Shown piece by piece: positions 1 to 10,899 of a DNA stretch of 64,000 nucleotides. A model generated the notes under the pieces. The model had not been told where the DNA came from and did no database searches. It saw nothing but the letters and a program-made list of their open reading frames with translations. Location of the stretch: positions 4,466,501 through 4,530,500 of the forward strand of contig OY992833.1 of the NCBI GenBank assembly GCA_963921425.1, read 5' to 3'. The DNA is from Dryas octopetala. Lineage: Eukaryota > Streptophyta > Magnoliopsida > Rosales > Rosaceae. Positions within the stretch are counted from its first letter, which is position 1. The number at the start of each line of letters is the position of its first letter. The position numbers and the translations under genes were made by a program.

Positions 1-30
1 TTTTTTTCTAAAATTTAAAATTTCTCTTTA

Positions 31-1217
31 GCACACCCCTCCAATTACCCTAATACCCCCATTTTATCCAACACACCCAGCAAACTTAGACCCAAAAAAA
101 AAAAAAAAAAAAAAAAAACACACACCCAGCCCCTCCCCCTCCCTCACCCCGACCACCTCCCTCCCTCTCCTCCCCTCCCAACACCACACCCGACACCCAC
201 CTTTAGGCCAACAGTCCTTTGGTTCACCCCCAACACCCATCCTAACACATTTTTTGTATGTTTGAAATGATTTGGAATGTGGGTTTTTTAGAGTTTAGAG
301 TTAATTTTCGGGTGGGGGATTGTTAATGTCGCAGGTCGTTCGGCACTGCACTTCCGAAATGTTTCTCTTCATTCGGCTGTCACCTGCCGAACATGACTGA
401 AAATGTTCGACGATCCACTTCCGAACGGTTTCCTTGATGTTCGACATTGTACTTCCGAACCAGCTACAAATTTTGTTTTTTAAGGTTTCTCTTTGATTTC
501 CGTCTTTTTCTTCTTTTCTTCCAAATTCTCTGCAACCAAAAACGCTGTCACTGAATTTGCTTGCTCGGTTTCTGCAACAACTCCGATGGTGAAATTTCTA
601 TTGCAGCATTTGGAGAAATTTGTGTGTGCGGTTGGGGACAAGTTCATTAAGGCTGTTCATTGCAACAAGCAAATTGCCGACGGTTACGTCAATACATTGA
701 AATGGAAAAACAATCAGCAAAATCATTGATGAAAAGTAAAAAATGAAACATTCACACTAATGGGTATTCAGTAAAGTCAACAAAGACCAATAAAAATCAA
801 CTATGATTCATAAGTAAATTCTCTCTTGGAAGTCAAATGGAAAAAAAAAAAAAAAAACCCCATAAATTGTGACAGAGAAAATTTTGAACCTGGGCTCACC
901 TTAATATATGAGAATCTTGGATTGAAAAATGGGAAAAAGAAACCCAGGTGGAGATAAGAAAAGATACAGAGAGAGAGAGAGGGTGGTCGGAGAGGGAATT
1001 TTATTTTTTTTCTTCATGTTTGCTTAATTCATGAGAGTAAAGAAGGGAGCGTTCATGGTCTTTGTTTGTTTATGTGTGTGTGATTGGGGAGGTAAGGTTT
1101 TTCTGAGGAGGAGTAGGTAGGTCTGGGGTGGGGTGTGTTGGGCTTGGGGAGGACTTTAGGGTCTTTTTACAATGGAGTAAATTTGTAAAATCACTAATTA
1201 AGTGATGAGGGGTGTGC
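31..1217. mobile_element. Candidate non-autonomous inverted-repeat element, degenerate
   Basis: An 11-bp block, GCACACCCCTC, at 31-41 reappears inverted as GAGGGGTGTGC at 1207-1217. Just inside each end is a C-rich (left, 117-235) or G-rich (right, 1085-1155) tract, so the two ends are rough mirror images. The interior has a poly(A) run near 95-118, a GA microsatellite near 971-983 and no convincing gene. No target-site duplication could be fixed because both flanks are A/T runs. This could be a decayed MULE or hAT derivative, or a coincidence of low complexity. Confidence 0.3.
330..462. repeat. Short degenerate repeats with core CACTTCCGAA
   Basis: Three related phrases occur: GCACTGCACTTCCGAA near 341, CGATCCACTTCCGAAC near 411, and CATTGTACTTCCGAAC near 446. 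Each is preceded by GTTCGG or GTTCGA, and part is inverted (TGCCGAACATG near 387). No coding meaning was found. Confidence 0.4.
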
Positions 1218-1260
1218 AAAAAAAAAAAAAAAGGTGTGCAAATAGCAGTACTCTAAATTA

Positions 1261-3243
1261 ATATATTTGTCCTAAGATCAATGAGTGGACTTAAGTGAAT
1301 TTATTTGAAAATTAAACCCCTAGGGCTGCATGTTTAGTTTTAATTAAACTAGCCTAGAATTTAAGGTTCTAATTGGACTTAAATTGGTTTATTTGGTAAA
1401 GTAATAAATCACTTGACGTCTTAATATGGTATGGAAGGGTATTAGAACACCTAGACTTGAACCTAATTAGGACTTGCATAATTGGTGGTACCCGAAAATA
1501 TTAAGGATTATTTATTTACCTTGTTATTAATCTTGGAGGTTCTAAGGGTTAAGAACTAGATTAAAGGGTAAAAAAGGATTAAACCAATAAGAGAAATTTA
1601 TTTCTTTTGCCTTGTTATTGGTTTCGGCAATGAGCTTTTAAAATTATAAACTTGGTTGTTTATTTAATTGCTTCTATTGTTTTATATTTGTTGAATTATA
1701 AAGCATGTTATTAAATGAAAGGAATGAATTGATTATATCTTGGTTTGTCATTTCATGTTCATTTGACATCATATATTCATATGAAGCATTGAGGGCAGCC
1801 ATGTTTACACTAATGTGGTTATAGTGTTTGGACTTCCTAATTAGAGATGAAGGGATACAGTTTTTACTCTATCCTTGGATTCAATTCCCTAAACGTATGC
1901 ATACATGTGTCATCTAGAGTGTTATGAGAAATAAAGAATATGCTAGCGGGAAGTAAATGAGTTTTTATTTACTTCGATGAAAGGACATCTCACTATCTAG
2001 ATCTTACTCTTTAGTAAGATATGAGGGATAGCAGTAATTAATATTACAAATTAGGGGATAAGTCTACTGTTTATAAACTTTGACAAGTTTGCAATGTCAT
2101 GGAGAAAAAGGTACGCTTGCATTGTTATTTAACTTAAAATGCATATGCATTTCATGGAATTAATTATGTTGGATACATATTTAAATGGATGCATGATGGT
2201 TTGATAATACCCAACCTGAAAATACATGGTTTTATGTTGGGAATTATGGTCATGAATTTATGCTTGTGAAATTGTATTTTGAGCATTGAAATTGATTATA
2301 CTTGTGCTTGTATAATTGTGGCTTTGATTTTTGAAAATGGATTTGTTTATTTTTTGAAGAAAGAATGATTTGATTTTTATTTAAATGTTTTAAATAGGTT
2401 GCCATTTAATTAATTGGATTATTTATTTGGGCAATAGCCAATTCGGCATGGGCTTAGGCCATTATTAAATTCTACTTGTAATTGAATTGATTATATTAAA
2501 TTGTTTGAGTTCTGTTGGACTAGTTGAGTGTCTGATCAGCTGTTTTGGTGATGCTCACTCCTACACAGTTTGTTAAGTTGCAGGAAATCTATAGGACAAG
2601 AGAATGGTTAGCTTCATAGACGTATCAGATAGCGAGGGATGGAGGTTTGAAAGTAAAGAGAATTCACCAAGGATTAGCATACATCACCACCCACGTCCGT
2701 ATACTCGAGTGATGGGGAAGAGGACCCAATCATGGATGGGTTAGTTACTATCACTTTTTATTTATTCTTTTATTTTAGTTGAGAAGTTTGAGGAATTAAT
2801 TAATTAAGGATTAGTATGACTCAGTTACTTATTTAATATTTGATACTTATTTATGTTGATTCGTCTACACCAAAAATTAGATTTAAAATTATAGTTTTCA
2901 CTCTCACTTGGATTTCAATTTCTTATTTGATGTCTTGCTTATTGATTTTAAAACAAAGGGTCTACCTTTATTTTCTTGAAATTGATTTATCTTCGAAAGT
3001 GAATAACTAAAGCTTACCATTTTTGCAAAGCTTCCAAGTTCGGTTTACTCTGATTAATTGTTGTTAAAAATGAAAAAAAAATTCTTCATTGTTTTGAAGT
3101 TTAGTTTGTTTAAATTTTATGCCTTACATTGATCTTCGATCTTAGCATGTTCTTACTTAGGATTAGTGAGAGTATGTCGAGGTTAAAAACCAATGTGGCG
3201 CTGCCACATGCCCAAAGTGCTAGACCCCATTTTGGGGTGTGAC
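1261..3243. other. AT-rich intergenic DNA with a possible LTR end
   Basis: No supportable gene is present. The right end, roughly 3176-3243, reads like the 3' terminus of a gypsy LTR (CCATTTTGGGGTGTGACA). I could not find the matching TGT start or a target duplication, so this is at most a truncated or diverged LTR. Confidence 0.3.
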
Positions 3244-3284
3244 ATCATGCATAGTAAAAATAGTTAACTATGGTTAGTCTCTTA

Positions 3285-3654
3285 TGGCCCATTTGCATTT
3301 TCCAGAGGGAAGGAAATGTGAAATTCTCTTTCATGTGTTTGGTAAGCTTGGGAAAGTAAACTAGGAATTAGAAGCAATGAATGTTGAATTTGGTCAGTTT
3401 TCCAATTATACCATAATTTATTATTTATTTTTAAATAATTGCAGTGTTAGTTTTGTCCAAAAAGAAGCAATAAATGCTTTCCCAATATGGGGGAAATCAA
3501 TTTCATTGCTCCGGCAAGGGTTTCATTTTCCCCACAATAAGGGCATTAGATTCCCTTGGGCTAGGAATTGATTTCCCTTCCATGTACTAACCAAACATAT
3601 GAATTGAATTGATTTCTCATTCTCAAGCCTCCAAAACTTGAATGAAACGGGCCC
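3285..3654. mobile_element. PIF/Harbinger-like MITE, 370 bp
   Basis: The element begins TGGCCCATTTGCATT and ends, read on the other strand, GGGCCCGTTTCATT, giving imperfect terminal inverted repeats of about 15 bp. The ends are flanked by TTA at 3282-3284 and TTA at 3655-3657, the 3-bp target duplication expected for the PIF/Harbinger superfamily. The subterminal sequences (TGTGTTTGGTAAG on the left, CTAACCAAACATA on the right) are also inverted copies. The interior has no transposase, so movement would need an enzyme supplied in trans. Confidence 0.65.
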
Positions 3655-3657
3655 TTA

Positions 3658-5415
3658 GAATTAAAATACTATTATTATGATAGAGAAAATAGATTCAAGA
3701 ATAAAAAAAAGACGGTGGCTATTCCGACCACCCTAAAATACTGAGTTGACCACCTTAAGATTTTTTTCCCCATTTTTCCCTATTTTACCCCTACATTAAA
3801 TAAAAAAAACACATCCCCATTAACAACCCACCCACCCATCCCCACCACACCTCACCACCGCCACCACCACCACCACCCATCCCCGTTATTGGTTCAAACC
3901 AATCTAACCAGTAGGAAGAACACAACGAGAGGATCGAAAACCATACCTGGGTCGATCCAATTCGTTGTCGGAATCTGTTGGAATCGGCGACGAAAGCCGC
4001 GGAGCTTCACAACGTTGATTAGCCGCGCACAGTGGTCGGATGAGCAAGGGAAGACCAAGGTTGGACTTGCCGTGACATGGGGAACAAAGCTTAAGTGGTC
4101 CGATGTCTCAACTCCGTCTGGAAAGGAAGATCTTCGATGAAGGGGCCGATCGGGTCTTCGCTTGGGTTCGAGTTTTCTGGGCTTTCTCGGTATGAAGGCT
4201 ATCATAGGGAGAGAGAGGAGAGGCAGGTGAGGTGGTGGTCTCGTCGCCACTGGTCGCCCGACGGTGACACACCGAAGAGAGAGAAAGAGAGACTGATCGG
4301 GTGGGTGGGAGGTGACGAGTTTGTTATTTTTAATTTTTTATTCTTCATTTATTTTTCTTTTACATAATAATAGTATTTTAATATATTATTTCTAAAAAGT
4401 TAACTATAGTCAACCATTCTTAACATACATAACAGGTGTCACTCACATAAGGTGGTGGTGATGCTCACTACCTAGTTATATATTTTTTTTAACTATATTT
4501 TATTTAGCTCTCATTTATATATATCTATATATTTTTTTAGCTAACATGTGTCATTTGAATGCACATAAAACAAAGTTTTCAATGAGCTATTATTTCAACT
4601 TTCTTTTTTTTCACATTTGCCCATAATTAATATAGCAAATTACATTTAAATCAATACAATATTTCAATATTACATAATAGTCAATGTAAATTTTCTTTTC
4701 CCATTAAGGTCAATGAGTTTTATATCTCATTTTAGTCACGAAGCTCAAGTGGATGATGTCATGTACTTTAGTGCATTGGAAAATATCAATTTACCCATCC
4801 CTTTTTTTCATTACTTATGGGTGTAAAATTATAACATTGTCCTTAATTTATTTTAAGGTTTAGAAATGAAGTGCATGGTATATAAATAGGGTTTAGGGTT
4901 TTGGAACTTATGGCTTTTTAGATCTAGGGTTTTGGAACATTATAATGTGGCCAATAATCCAAATAAGAGACGAAAACCAAAGCTAATAAACTCTTACTTT
5001 TCCATTTACCAAAAAGATGGAATCTTGGTTTAAATTAACATGCAGCAGATGATAGTTGGTCCTTATATGAAACATGAATTATACCAAATCTATAAAGATA
5101 AAATGGGCCTCCTCTTTTAACATCCTATCTTAAATCAAGTTTTCTTAAGTTTTTTTTCTAATTCCTCAAAGTAATATTTAATCTTTCCGTAAATACGTTT
5201 TCATCACAACTAGAAAGTATAGTGTGGACATCCATATGCAGTGACAAATCCAGGATCCTTAAGCCGGAGAGTCATAGTGTAAAAGTTAAAAAAAAAAAAA
5301 ATTTAGTCGACAATAACAATAAAAAATTGACTGATAAACAATATTGCAAGGTGCATGTAATAACTTAATTTTTAAATTTTTTTTAAATTTTTTTTATTAA
5401 AATAATTACTTGTCT
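3658..5415. other. Intergenic, AT-rich; CCACCA-rich patch
   Basis: A CCACC/CCACCA-rich low-complexity patch lies at about 3822-3883. The open frames on both strands at 3889-4367 overlap each other and are rich in Arg/Pro, as expected of GC-richer repeat DNA rather than a gene. At about 4943-4985 is a short partial copy of the 284-bp repeat described below (GTGGCCAATAATCCAAATAA). Nothing else was recognised. Confidence 0.4.
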
Positions 5416-5424
5416 TTATACTTA

Positions 5425-5788
5425 GGGTTAAATACAAAAATGGTCCACGAACTTTACAGTGAATCTCAATTTGGTCCACTAATTATTAAAAGTGTCAATT
5501 TGGTCCACAAACTTTTCAATTTGTACCAAAACAATACAAACGCTAACTTTCATCCAAAAATTAACGGAATTGGTCACATAAAAATGTGATGAACGGACTG
5601 AAATACCTCTGAAAATGTGGTCACTTGCTGTGCACATGATCACTTTTCGTTAAATTTTTCGATAGAAGTTAACGTTTGTACTGGTTTAATACAACTTGAA
5701 AGTTCGTGGACCAAACTGACACTTTTATAGTTAATTGACTAAATTGAGATTCACTGTAAAGTTTGTGGACTATTTTTGTATTTAACCC
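5425..5788. mobile_element. Mutator-like MITE, 364 bp, long TIRs
   Basis: The ends GGGTTAAATACAAAAAT and its inverted copy ATTTTTGTATTTAACCC are the outermost part of imperfect inverted repeats about 105 bp long. Both arms contain repeated GGTCCAC/GGACC phrases. A perfect 9-bp target duplication, TTATACTTA, lies at 5416-5424 and 5789-5797. Nine-base duplications with long TIRs are characteristic of the Mutator (MULE) superfamily. There is no coding capacity; it would fold into a long hairpin if transcribed. Confidence 0.85.
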
Positions 5789-5797
5789 TTATACTTA

Positions 5798-7196
5798 CTT
5801 TGTTACTTATACTTAATTACTTATATTATTATTTATTTATATTTATATTTCTGTTTATTAGTATTAATTTTAAAGGTCTATTGATTTTAACTACTAAATT
5901 TCAATAACTTTTTAGTTTATGTACCAAAATTAAATAGCATTTTAGATTAGGTACTAGTTGAAAAGTCAAACAAATTAATAAAGTAAAAGGCATTAGAATT
6001 TAAAAATATTACATCATATGCCACTACAATAAAAAAATAAAAAATAATATTATATCACAAATATTACATTAATTTATACTATATTGTATTAAAAAAAAAT
6101 CAATCCAGTCACAACTTAACTGTGACTGTCTTAGTAAATTGAAAGAGATAATTCACACCGCTATACTATATATTATTTTAAGTAAAAGTATTGTTTTGAT
6201 CTCTATTTATACTATATTGTAGTATAATTTCTCTAAAAAAAATTCAATCAAGTCACAACTTAACTGTGACTGTCTCACAACTTAGATGTGACTGTCGTTC
6301 AGTAACAACTAAATTTGAAGTTATGAGTGTTGTACAGTCATAACTAAATGTGAAGTTGAGACGACATTAGCAAATTTTTAAGATAATATAAAAGCCTCAA
6401 GGGCAATTTTGTCAAAACTTTATAAATTTTAACTAACACTCATCATATGTGGACCAAAGGATAAAAATGTCAAATGGAAAAGGCTCAAATCAAATGGGCC
6501 AACATATTTGTGACCTAATCTAAAAAACTACATTTAAATTTGGTAGTTCAATTGAAATATTATATGATCTTCATGCTATACCAAAAAATTATTGAGATTT
6601 GGTATTTAATCCTAATTTTCTATAATTTTAATTACATTTTAATTATGTTATAGTATATATATAAACTTATGTTATATATACTTATATTTATTAAAAAAAA
6701 AAAACAGAAAAAAGGTTCCAACAGCTTCTAGTGTTACGCTAGCGTGTGTGTGTGTGAGCTTTCCTAGCTTATGAGTGGCTGGGAGTGAGGTGTGTGTATC
6801 TGTATTCAGTGGTGTGTGTGTGTGTGCGCGCGCTAGGCGGTGGTGTGTGTGTTTAATGGCTCTGGCCTCTGGGTTTGTAACAAACCCAGCCAAGAGAAAG
6901 AAAACAAAGGAGAATATAAAGAGAGAGAAAGTCCAGCAAAACCAAGAGAGGAAGATAAGAGAAGAGAAAAGTTTCTCTCTAGCAGCCACTGAGGCTTTTC
7001 ATCAAGCAGGTGGTGGGCGACTAGGCAGCGAGGGGTCACCGGCCCGAGGTCGAGGGGTCGCCGTCCAGAGGTTTGAGGGGTCACCAGGGGCTGGGAAAGG
7101 AGGTTCACGGCTAGGAGATCTGGCGTTGGGGGGTCGCCCAACTCCCTACCTCCCAACGTGCGTCTGTCCCTGTCCATACGTACAAAAACACACTTT
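5798..7196. other. Intergenic with tandem duplication and GT repeats
   Basis: No gene is supported. At 6075-6130 and 6209-6270 a segment ending GTCACAACTTAACTGTGACT is duplicated about 137 bp apart, and each copy holds the small palindrome GTCACA...TGTGAC. GT/TG microsatellite runs lie at about 6743-6757 and 6811-6851. A GC-richer patch at 7015-7145 repeats GGGGTCRCC several times. Frames across this patch on both strands are low-complexity artefacts. Confidence 0.4.
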
Positions 7197-7437
7197 TATA
7201 ACTTCGAATTTTTACATACCAATCATATGGAAATTCTCCATTTCTAAAAATATGGTATGACGATGGAAGTAAATATTCGTTGTTTTTTATATAACAAACA
7301 ACTTTTGCACAAGATGAGCTTATACAGTTATTAGATACACCCTTAGTACGAGATTGTGTCCACTTAAGGAATTGTTTCCACTTGGCATTTCTCAAAGGAC
7401 CAACCAAACTATTTTTCAACTACATATGGAAGAAGAA
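7197..7437. repeat. Duplicated segment A, copy 1
   Basis: This stretch recurs at 7871-8164 with the same order of landmarks: AATCATATGGAAATTCTCC, AATATGGTATGA, GAGCTTATACAGTTAT and CAAAGG...CCAACCAAACTA. It is followed directly by segment B, so A-B is a unit repeated twice. The second repeat is split by the gypsy element at 8165-15620. Non-coding. Confidence 0.75.
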
Positions 7438-7870
7438 CAATAAAAATATTATTTAAGAAGAGACATCATTGATCAATCGTGTGGTATAAAAAACAAAGCC
7501 AATAACTTAAAAGCAAATAACATTATCATTAATCGTGATGAATCATAGTGTAGAAGTTCATTAATGCAAGATTATACTAATTAGTCTCAAATATGTACAT
7601 AACAAATGAATAAAAATTTATATGCTGATAAAGTCAACCACAATAAAATCTTAATAAACAACTATATTCATTGAAAAATAAGTAATCTCAACATAATTTT
7701 TAACAATAAAAATATTATCAATATCAATTAGGCGACACTATGATGTGGCCAATAATTCATAAGAGACCAAAAACAAAACTAATAACTTAAAAGTAAATAA
7801 CATTATCATTGATCGTGATGAATTATAGTGTAGAGGTTCATCAACCCAAAGACTAACTTTTAGTTTTGAT
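7438..7870. repeat. Segment B, copy 1: tandem ~284-bp units
   Basis: B contains two head-to-tail occurrences of a roughly 284-bp unit. Landmarks are CAATAACTTAAAAG (near 7499) and TAATAACTTAAAAG (near 7780), followed by ATAACATTATCATT and a GTGATGAATCATAGTGTAGA-like phrase. The same unit recurs in direct orientation at 15627-16640 and inverted at about 16843-17480. It looks like a diverged satellite or a fragment of a larger repeat; no open frame is conserved. Confidence 0.7.
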
Positions 7871-8164
7871 TTATAGCTTTGAATTTTTTCATAACAATCA
7901 TATGGAAATTCTCCATTTCTAAAAATATGGTATGAAGATGGAAGTAAATATTCGTTTTTCTTTATATAACCTTAAAACACTTTTGCACAAGCTGAGCTTA
8001 TACAGTTATCAGATACACCCTTAGTGTATTTGATATTCCAATTATAGATATTATTAGTAAACTTCCAGAAATACCCAGTACGAGACTATATCTACTTAAG
8101 CAATCGTTTCAACTTGGCATTCCTCAAAGGCCAACCAAACTATTCTTAAACTACATACGGAAGA
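7871..8164. repeat. Duplicated segment A, copy 2
   Basis: Second copy of segment A. Relative to copy 1 it carries an extra block of about 55 bp near 8035-8090. It ends exactly at the target duplication GAAGA (8160-8164) of the gypsy element. The continuation of the ancestral A-B unit resumes on the far side, at 15621. Confidence 0.75.
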
Positions 8165-8647
8165 TGATGCAGTACAATCAGCAGAGGTTTACAAACGTAA
8201 ACCTAAAAGAACAAGAAGCCTGGAATCCACTAAGAAATTGAGAGAAAACCTCAACAATTAGTTTGATAAAATAATAATAGAATAATTCGGCTAGCAATTG
8301 TAAAAATTGCTTAAGTACGTTTAAAGAAACCCTAGGGCACAAACAACCATATAATTAAGGCCCACGGGTAATTACAAACCCAAATAAAATATAAACGAAA
8401 ATAAATAAAATGGCTAAAAGTTTAGAATGCAGTTTTGAGGCCCTAAATGATCTCAGATGGCCGAAAAAGTCCATACATCATGGCATAGCAATGAGTTTAA
8501 CTCGTCTCGCGATTCCCTTCGAAACGATATGCATTAGTACCACTTTCAGAGCCAAACCCTCCGACTAGTAGAAATCATTTCCCAAATTTCTTAGGTTTGC
8601 AACGATCAAATTGTTGCATAAACTTCTTCGGCATCAGTTCTGCATCA
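8165..8647 (-). repeat. 3' LTR of the CRM-like element
   Basis: 483 bp, TGATGCA to TGCATCA. It pairs with 15137-15620. Adjacent on its inner side (8648-8662) the minus strand reads GGAAGTGGAGGAGAC, the polypurine tract. The integrase reading frame continues through the tract and ends inside this LTR at 8575. Confidence 0.92.
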
Positions 8648-9699
8648 GTCTCCTCCACTTCCGAAGAACTTGACCCCGAGTTATCTTCAAGATAACAAGC
8701 CTCATCATCATGGAACTCATGACGGTCTGCAACATTGAAAGTGTTGGACATTCCCATTGACTCGGGCAGATCAATGATGTAAGCATTATCATTGATTCGT
8801 TTCAGCACTTTGAATGGTCCATACTTCTTTTGTTTAAGCTTACTATATGAACCAGCAGAGACCCTCTCCTTCCTTAGAAACACCATCACGGAATCACCCT
8901 CCTGGAACACTTTCACCCGCCTGTGCTTGTCGGTTGCAGCCTTATACTTAGCATTGGTCTGCTCCAGCTTCTGCTTAACCTTATCTCTTACCGCCAGCAC
9001 TTCCTCAGCCATATTTTCAGCAGCAGCACTTGTACCATGAACTGTAGGTAACTTCACTAAATCCACTACATGGTTAGGCACAGCTGTGTACACAATGGAA
9101 AATGGAGACCTCCCTGTTGCGTTATGAACTGCGCTGTTATACGCAAATTCAACCTGTGGCAGCGCATGATCCCATTGCTTGGGCTTTTCTCCGCAGATGC
9201 TTCGTATCATATTTCCCAGCGTCCTATTTGTGACTTCAGTCTGACCGTCAGTCTGGGGATGAGCAGTGCTACTTTGGTTCAAGGCAGTTCCAAACATTCT
9301 CCACAAAGTGATCCAAAAATGACTCAAAAACTTGGTGTCACGATCAGAAGTTATAGTTTTCGGCACCCCGTGCAGTCGGACCACCTCTCTGAAAAATAGA
9401 TTGGCTATGTTGGATGCATCAGCTGTTTTCTTGCAAGCAATAAAGTGCACAATTTTGGAAAACCTGTCAACCACCACAAAAACTGAATCCACGCCCCTTT
9501 GTGTTCGGGGCAATCCTAGCACAAAGGCCATAGCAATATCCTGCCAAATATCGTTAGGAACAGGCAAAGGCATATATAAACCGGTATTTTGAACCTGACA
9601 AGTGTAGCACTTCTTACCAATAGCCCCTACATCACGCTTCAACTCAGGCCAATAGTAATGCTCCTCTAAGCTTGCGATAGTCAAACATTCGAACCCCAC
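8575..9699 (-). pseudogene. Integrase of the CRM-like element, damaged
   Basis: The open stretch covers part of the zinc-binding region, the catalytic core and the C-terminal region of a gypsy integrase. The Cys pair of the HHCC finger is present (CYTC). The upstream region with the two His is missing: the frame jumps from GFECLTIA directly to [14 protein letters not shown], consistent with an internal deletion of a few hundred bases. In the catalytic core the second Asp (TSDRDTKF) and the Glu (TDGQTEV) are visible. The first catalytic Asp, expected at the MDF-like motif before VLGLPRT, is Ala (MAFVLGLP), so the enzyme should be inactive. The C terminus ([17 protein letters not shown]) extends about 73 bp into the LTR. 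Reading is in the same frame as the reverse transcriptase. Confidence 0.85.
8648..8662 (-). promoter_or_regulatory. Polypurine tract of the CRM-like element
   Basis: The minus strand reads GGAAGTGGAGGAGAC immediately upstream of the 3' LTR. This is where plus-strand DNA synthesis is primed in LTR retrotransposons. It is simultaneously coding (Glu/Val-rich end of the polyprotein). Confidence 0.7.
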
Positions 9700-9761
9700 A
9701 ACTTCCTGAGAAAGAGTAACCAGCAGGGAAGCTCTTCTACTTAGGGCATCAGCAACCCGGT

Positions 9762-10030
9762 TTAGAGTACCAGACTTATGCTAACAAATGGGAACTTATG
9801 CAGAAAAGTCACCCACCTGGCATGCATTTTATTAACATATTTCTGGCTGTTAATGAACTTCAGGGCCTGATGGTCTGTAAACAGTACGAATTCCCTCTGG
9901 ATCAGGTACTGCTCCCATTGCTTCAATGCCCTGACAACTGCATAAAATTCTTGGTCATAAGTACTCCATTTATGACGGGCTTCGCTTAGTTTTTCAGAAA
10001 AGAAAGCTACTGGTCTTTTCTTGGGAGAGC
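9762..10030 (-). pseudogene. RNase H part of the CRM-like polyprotein, frameshifted
   Basis: The segment encodes a gypsy RNase H ([20 protein letters not shown], then [10 protein letters not shown]), but in a different frame from the flanking reverse transcriptase and integrase. The first frame change is near 10012-10020, after VLSQEK, and is explained by loss of two bases. The second is near 9787-9797, just before [17 protein letters not shown], which is again in the integrase frame. The usual start of the RNase H domain ([15 protein letters not shown]) is in the upstream frame. No active product is expected. Confidence 0.8.
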
Positions 10031-10899
10031 ACGGCACCCACTCCCACTCCGCTAGCATCACATTCGAGCTCGAATACTCTCTCAAAGTTTGGAAGAGCTA
10101 GAACAGGAGCGGTGCAAAGTTTCTCTTTGATGAGAGCGAAACTCTTCTCCTGCTCATCTCCCCAATTAAATCTGCCCCGCTTCAAACACTCCGTGATAGG
10201 CGCAGTAATGGTGCTGAAATTCCGTACAAACCGCCTGTAAAAAGTAGCCAGACCAAGGAAACTCCTCACCTCAGTCACTGATTTTGGACTCGGCCAATCC
10301 CGGATTGTTCTAACCTTCTCATCATCAACCTGTATACCATCCTCACCAACTACAAAACCTAAGAACAGCAACTTATTGGTGCAGAAAGTACACTTTTTCA
10401 GATTCACATACAACGAATTTTCTTTCAGTACGCCCAAGACTCGTCTCAGATGAACCAAGTGTTCTTCTTTGGTCCTGCTGTAGATTAATATATCATCGAA
10501 ATAAACTACAACAAAAGAGCCAATAAATGGACGAAGAACCTGGTTCATAAGCCTCATGAAGGTGCTAGGCGCGGTGGACAACCCGAAAGGCATCACCAGC
10601 CACTCAAATAGTCCATCCTTGCTTTTAAACGCCGTTTTCCATTCATCACCTGGTTTAATTCGAATCTGGTGGTAGCCACTTCGCAAGTCTATTTTTGTGA
10701 ACACTTTGGAACCTTCAAGCACATCTAGCATGTCTTTTAGGCGCGGAATAGGAAATCTGTACTTGACTGTAATCTTGTTGATGGCCCGGCTGTCAACGCA
10801 CATATGCCAAGCATTCCCCTTCTTTGGAAATAAAAGGACTGGAACTGCACAAGGACTCATCCTTTCCCTGATGAACCCTTTTTTCAACAAGTCTTCAAT
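9994..10899 (-). pseudogene. Reverse transcriptase of the CRM-like element
   Basis: This is a well-preserved gypsy reverse transcriptase. It shows the N-terminal FPKKG...[11 protein letters not shown] region, [33 protein letters not shown], the catalytic box YFDDILIYS, and the thumb/connection region [16 protein letters not shown] leading into the RNase H start. It lies in the same frame as gag-protease and is separated from it by a single TAG at 10900-10902, so the ancestor had one continuous gag-pol frame. The 3' end of the frame breaks at the RNase H frameshift. Confidence 0.88.

Noticed and set aside
3889..4367. Overlapping 83-118 codon frames on both strands
   Set aside because: They are mutually overlapping on opposite strands with no domain, and sit in GC-richer repeat DNA.
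6775..7260. 161-codon frame beginning in a GT repeat
   Set aside because: It is driven by GT and GA microsatellites and GGGGTCGCC repeats, with overlapping frames on the other strand and no motif.
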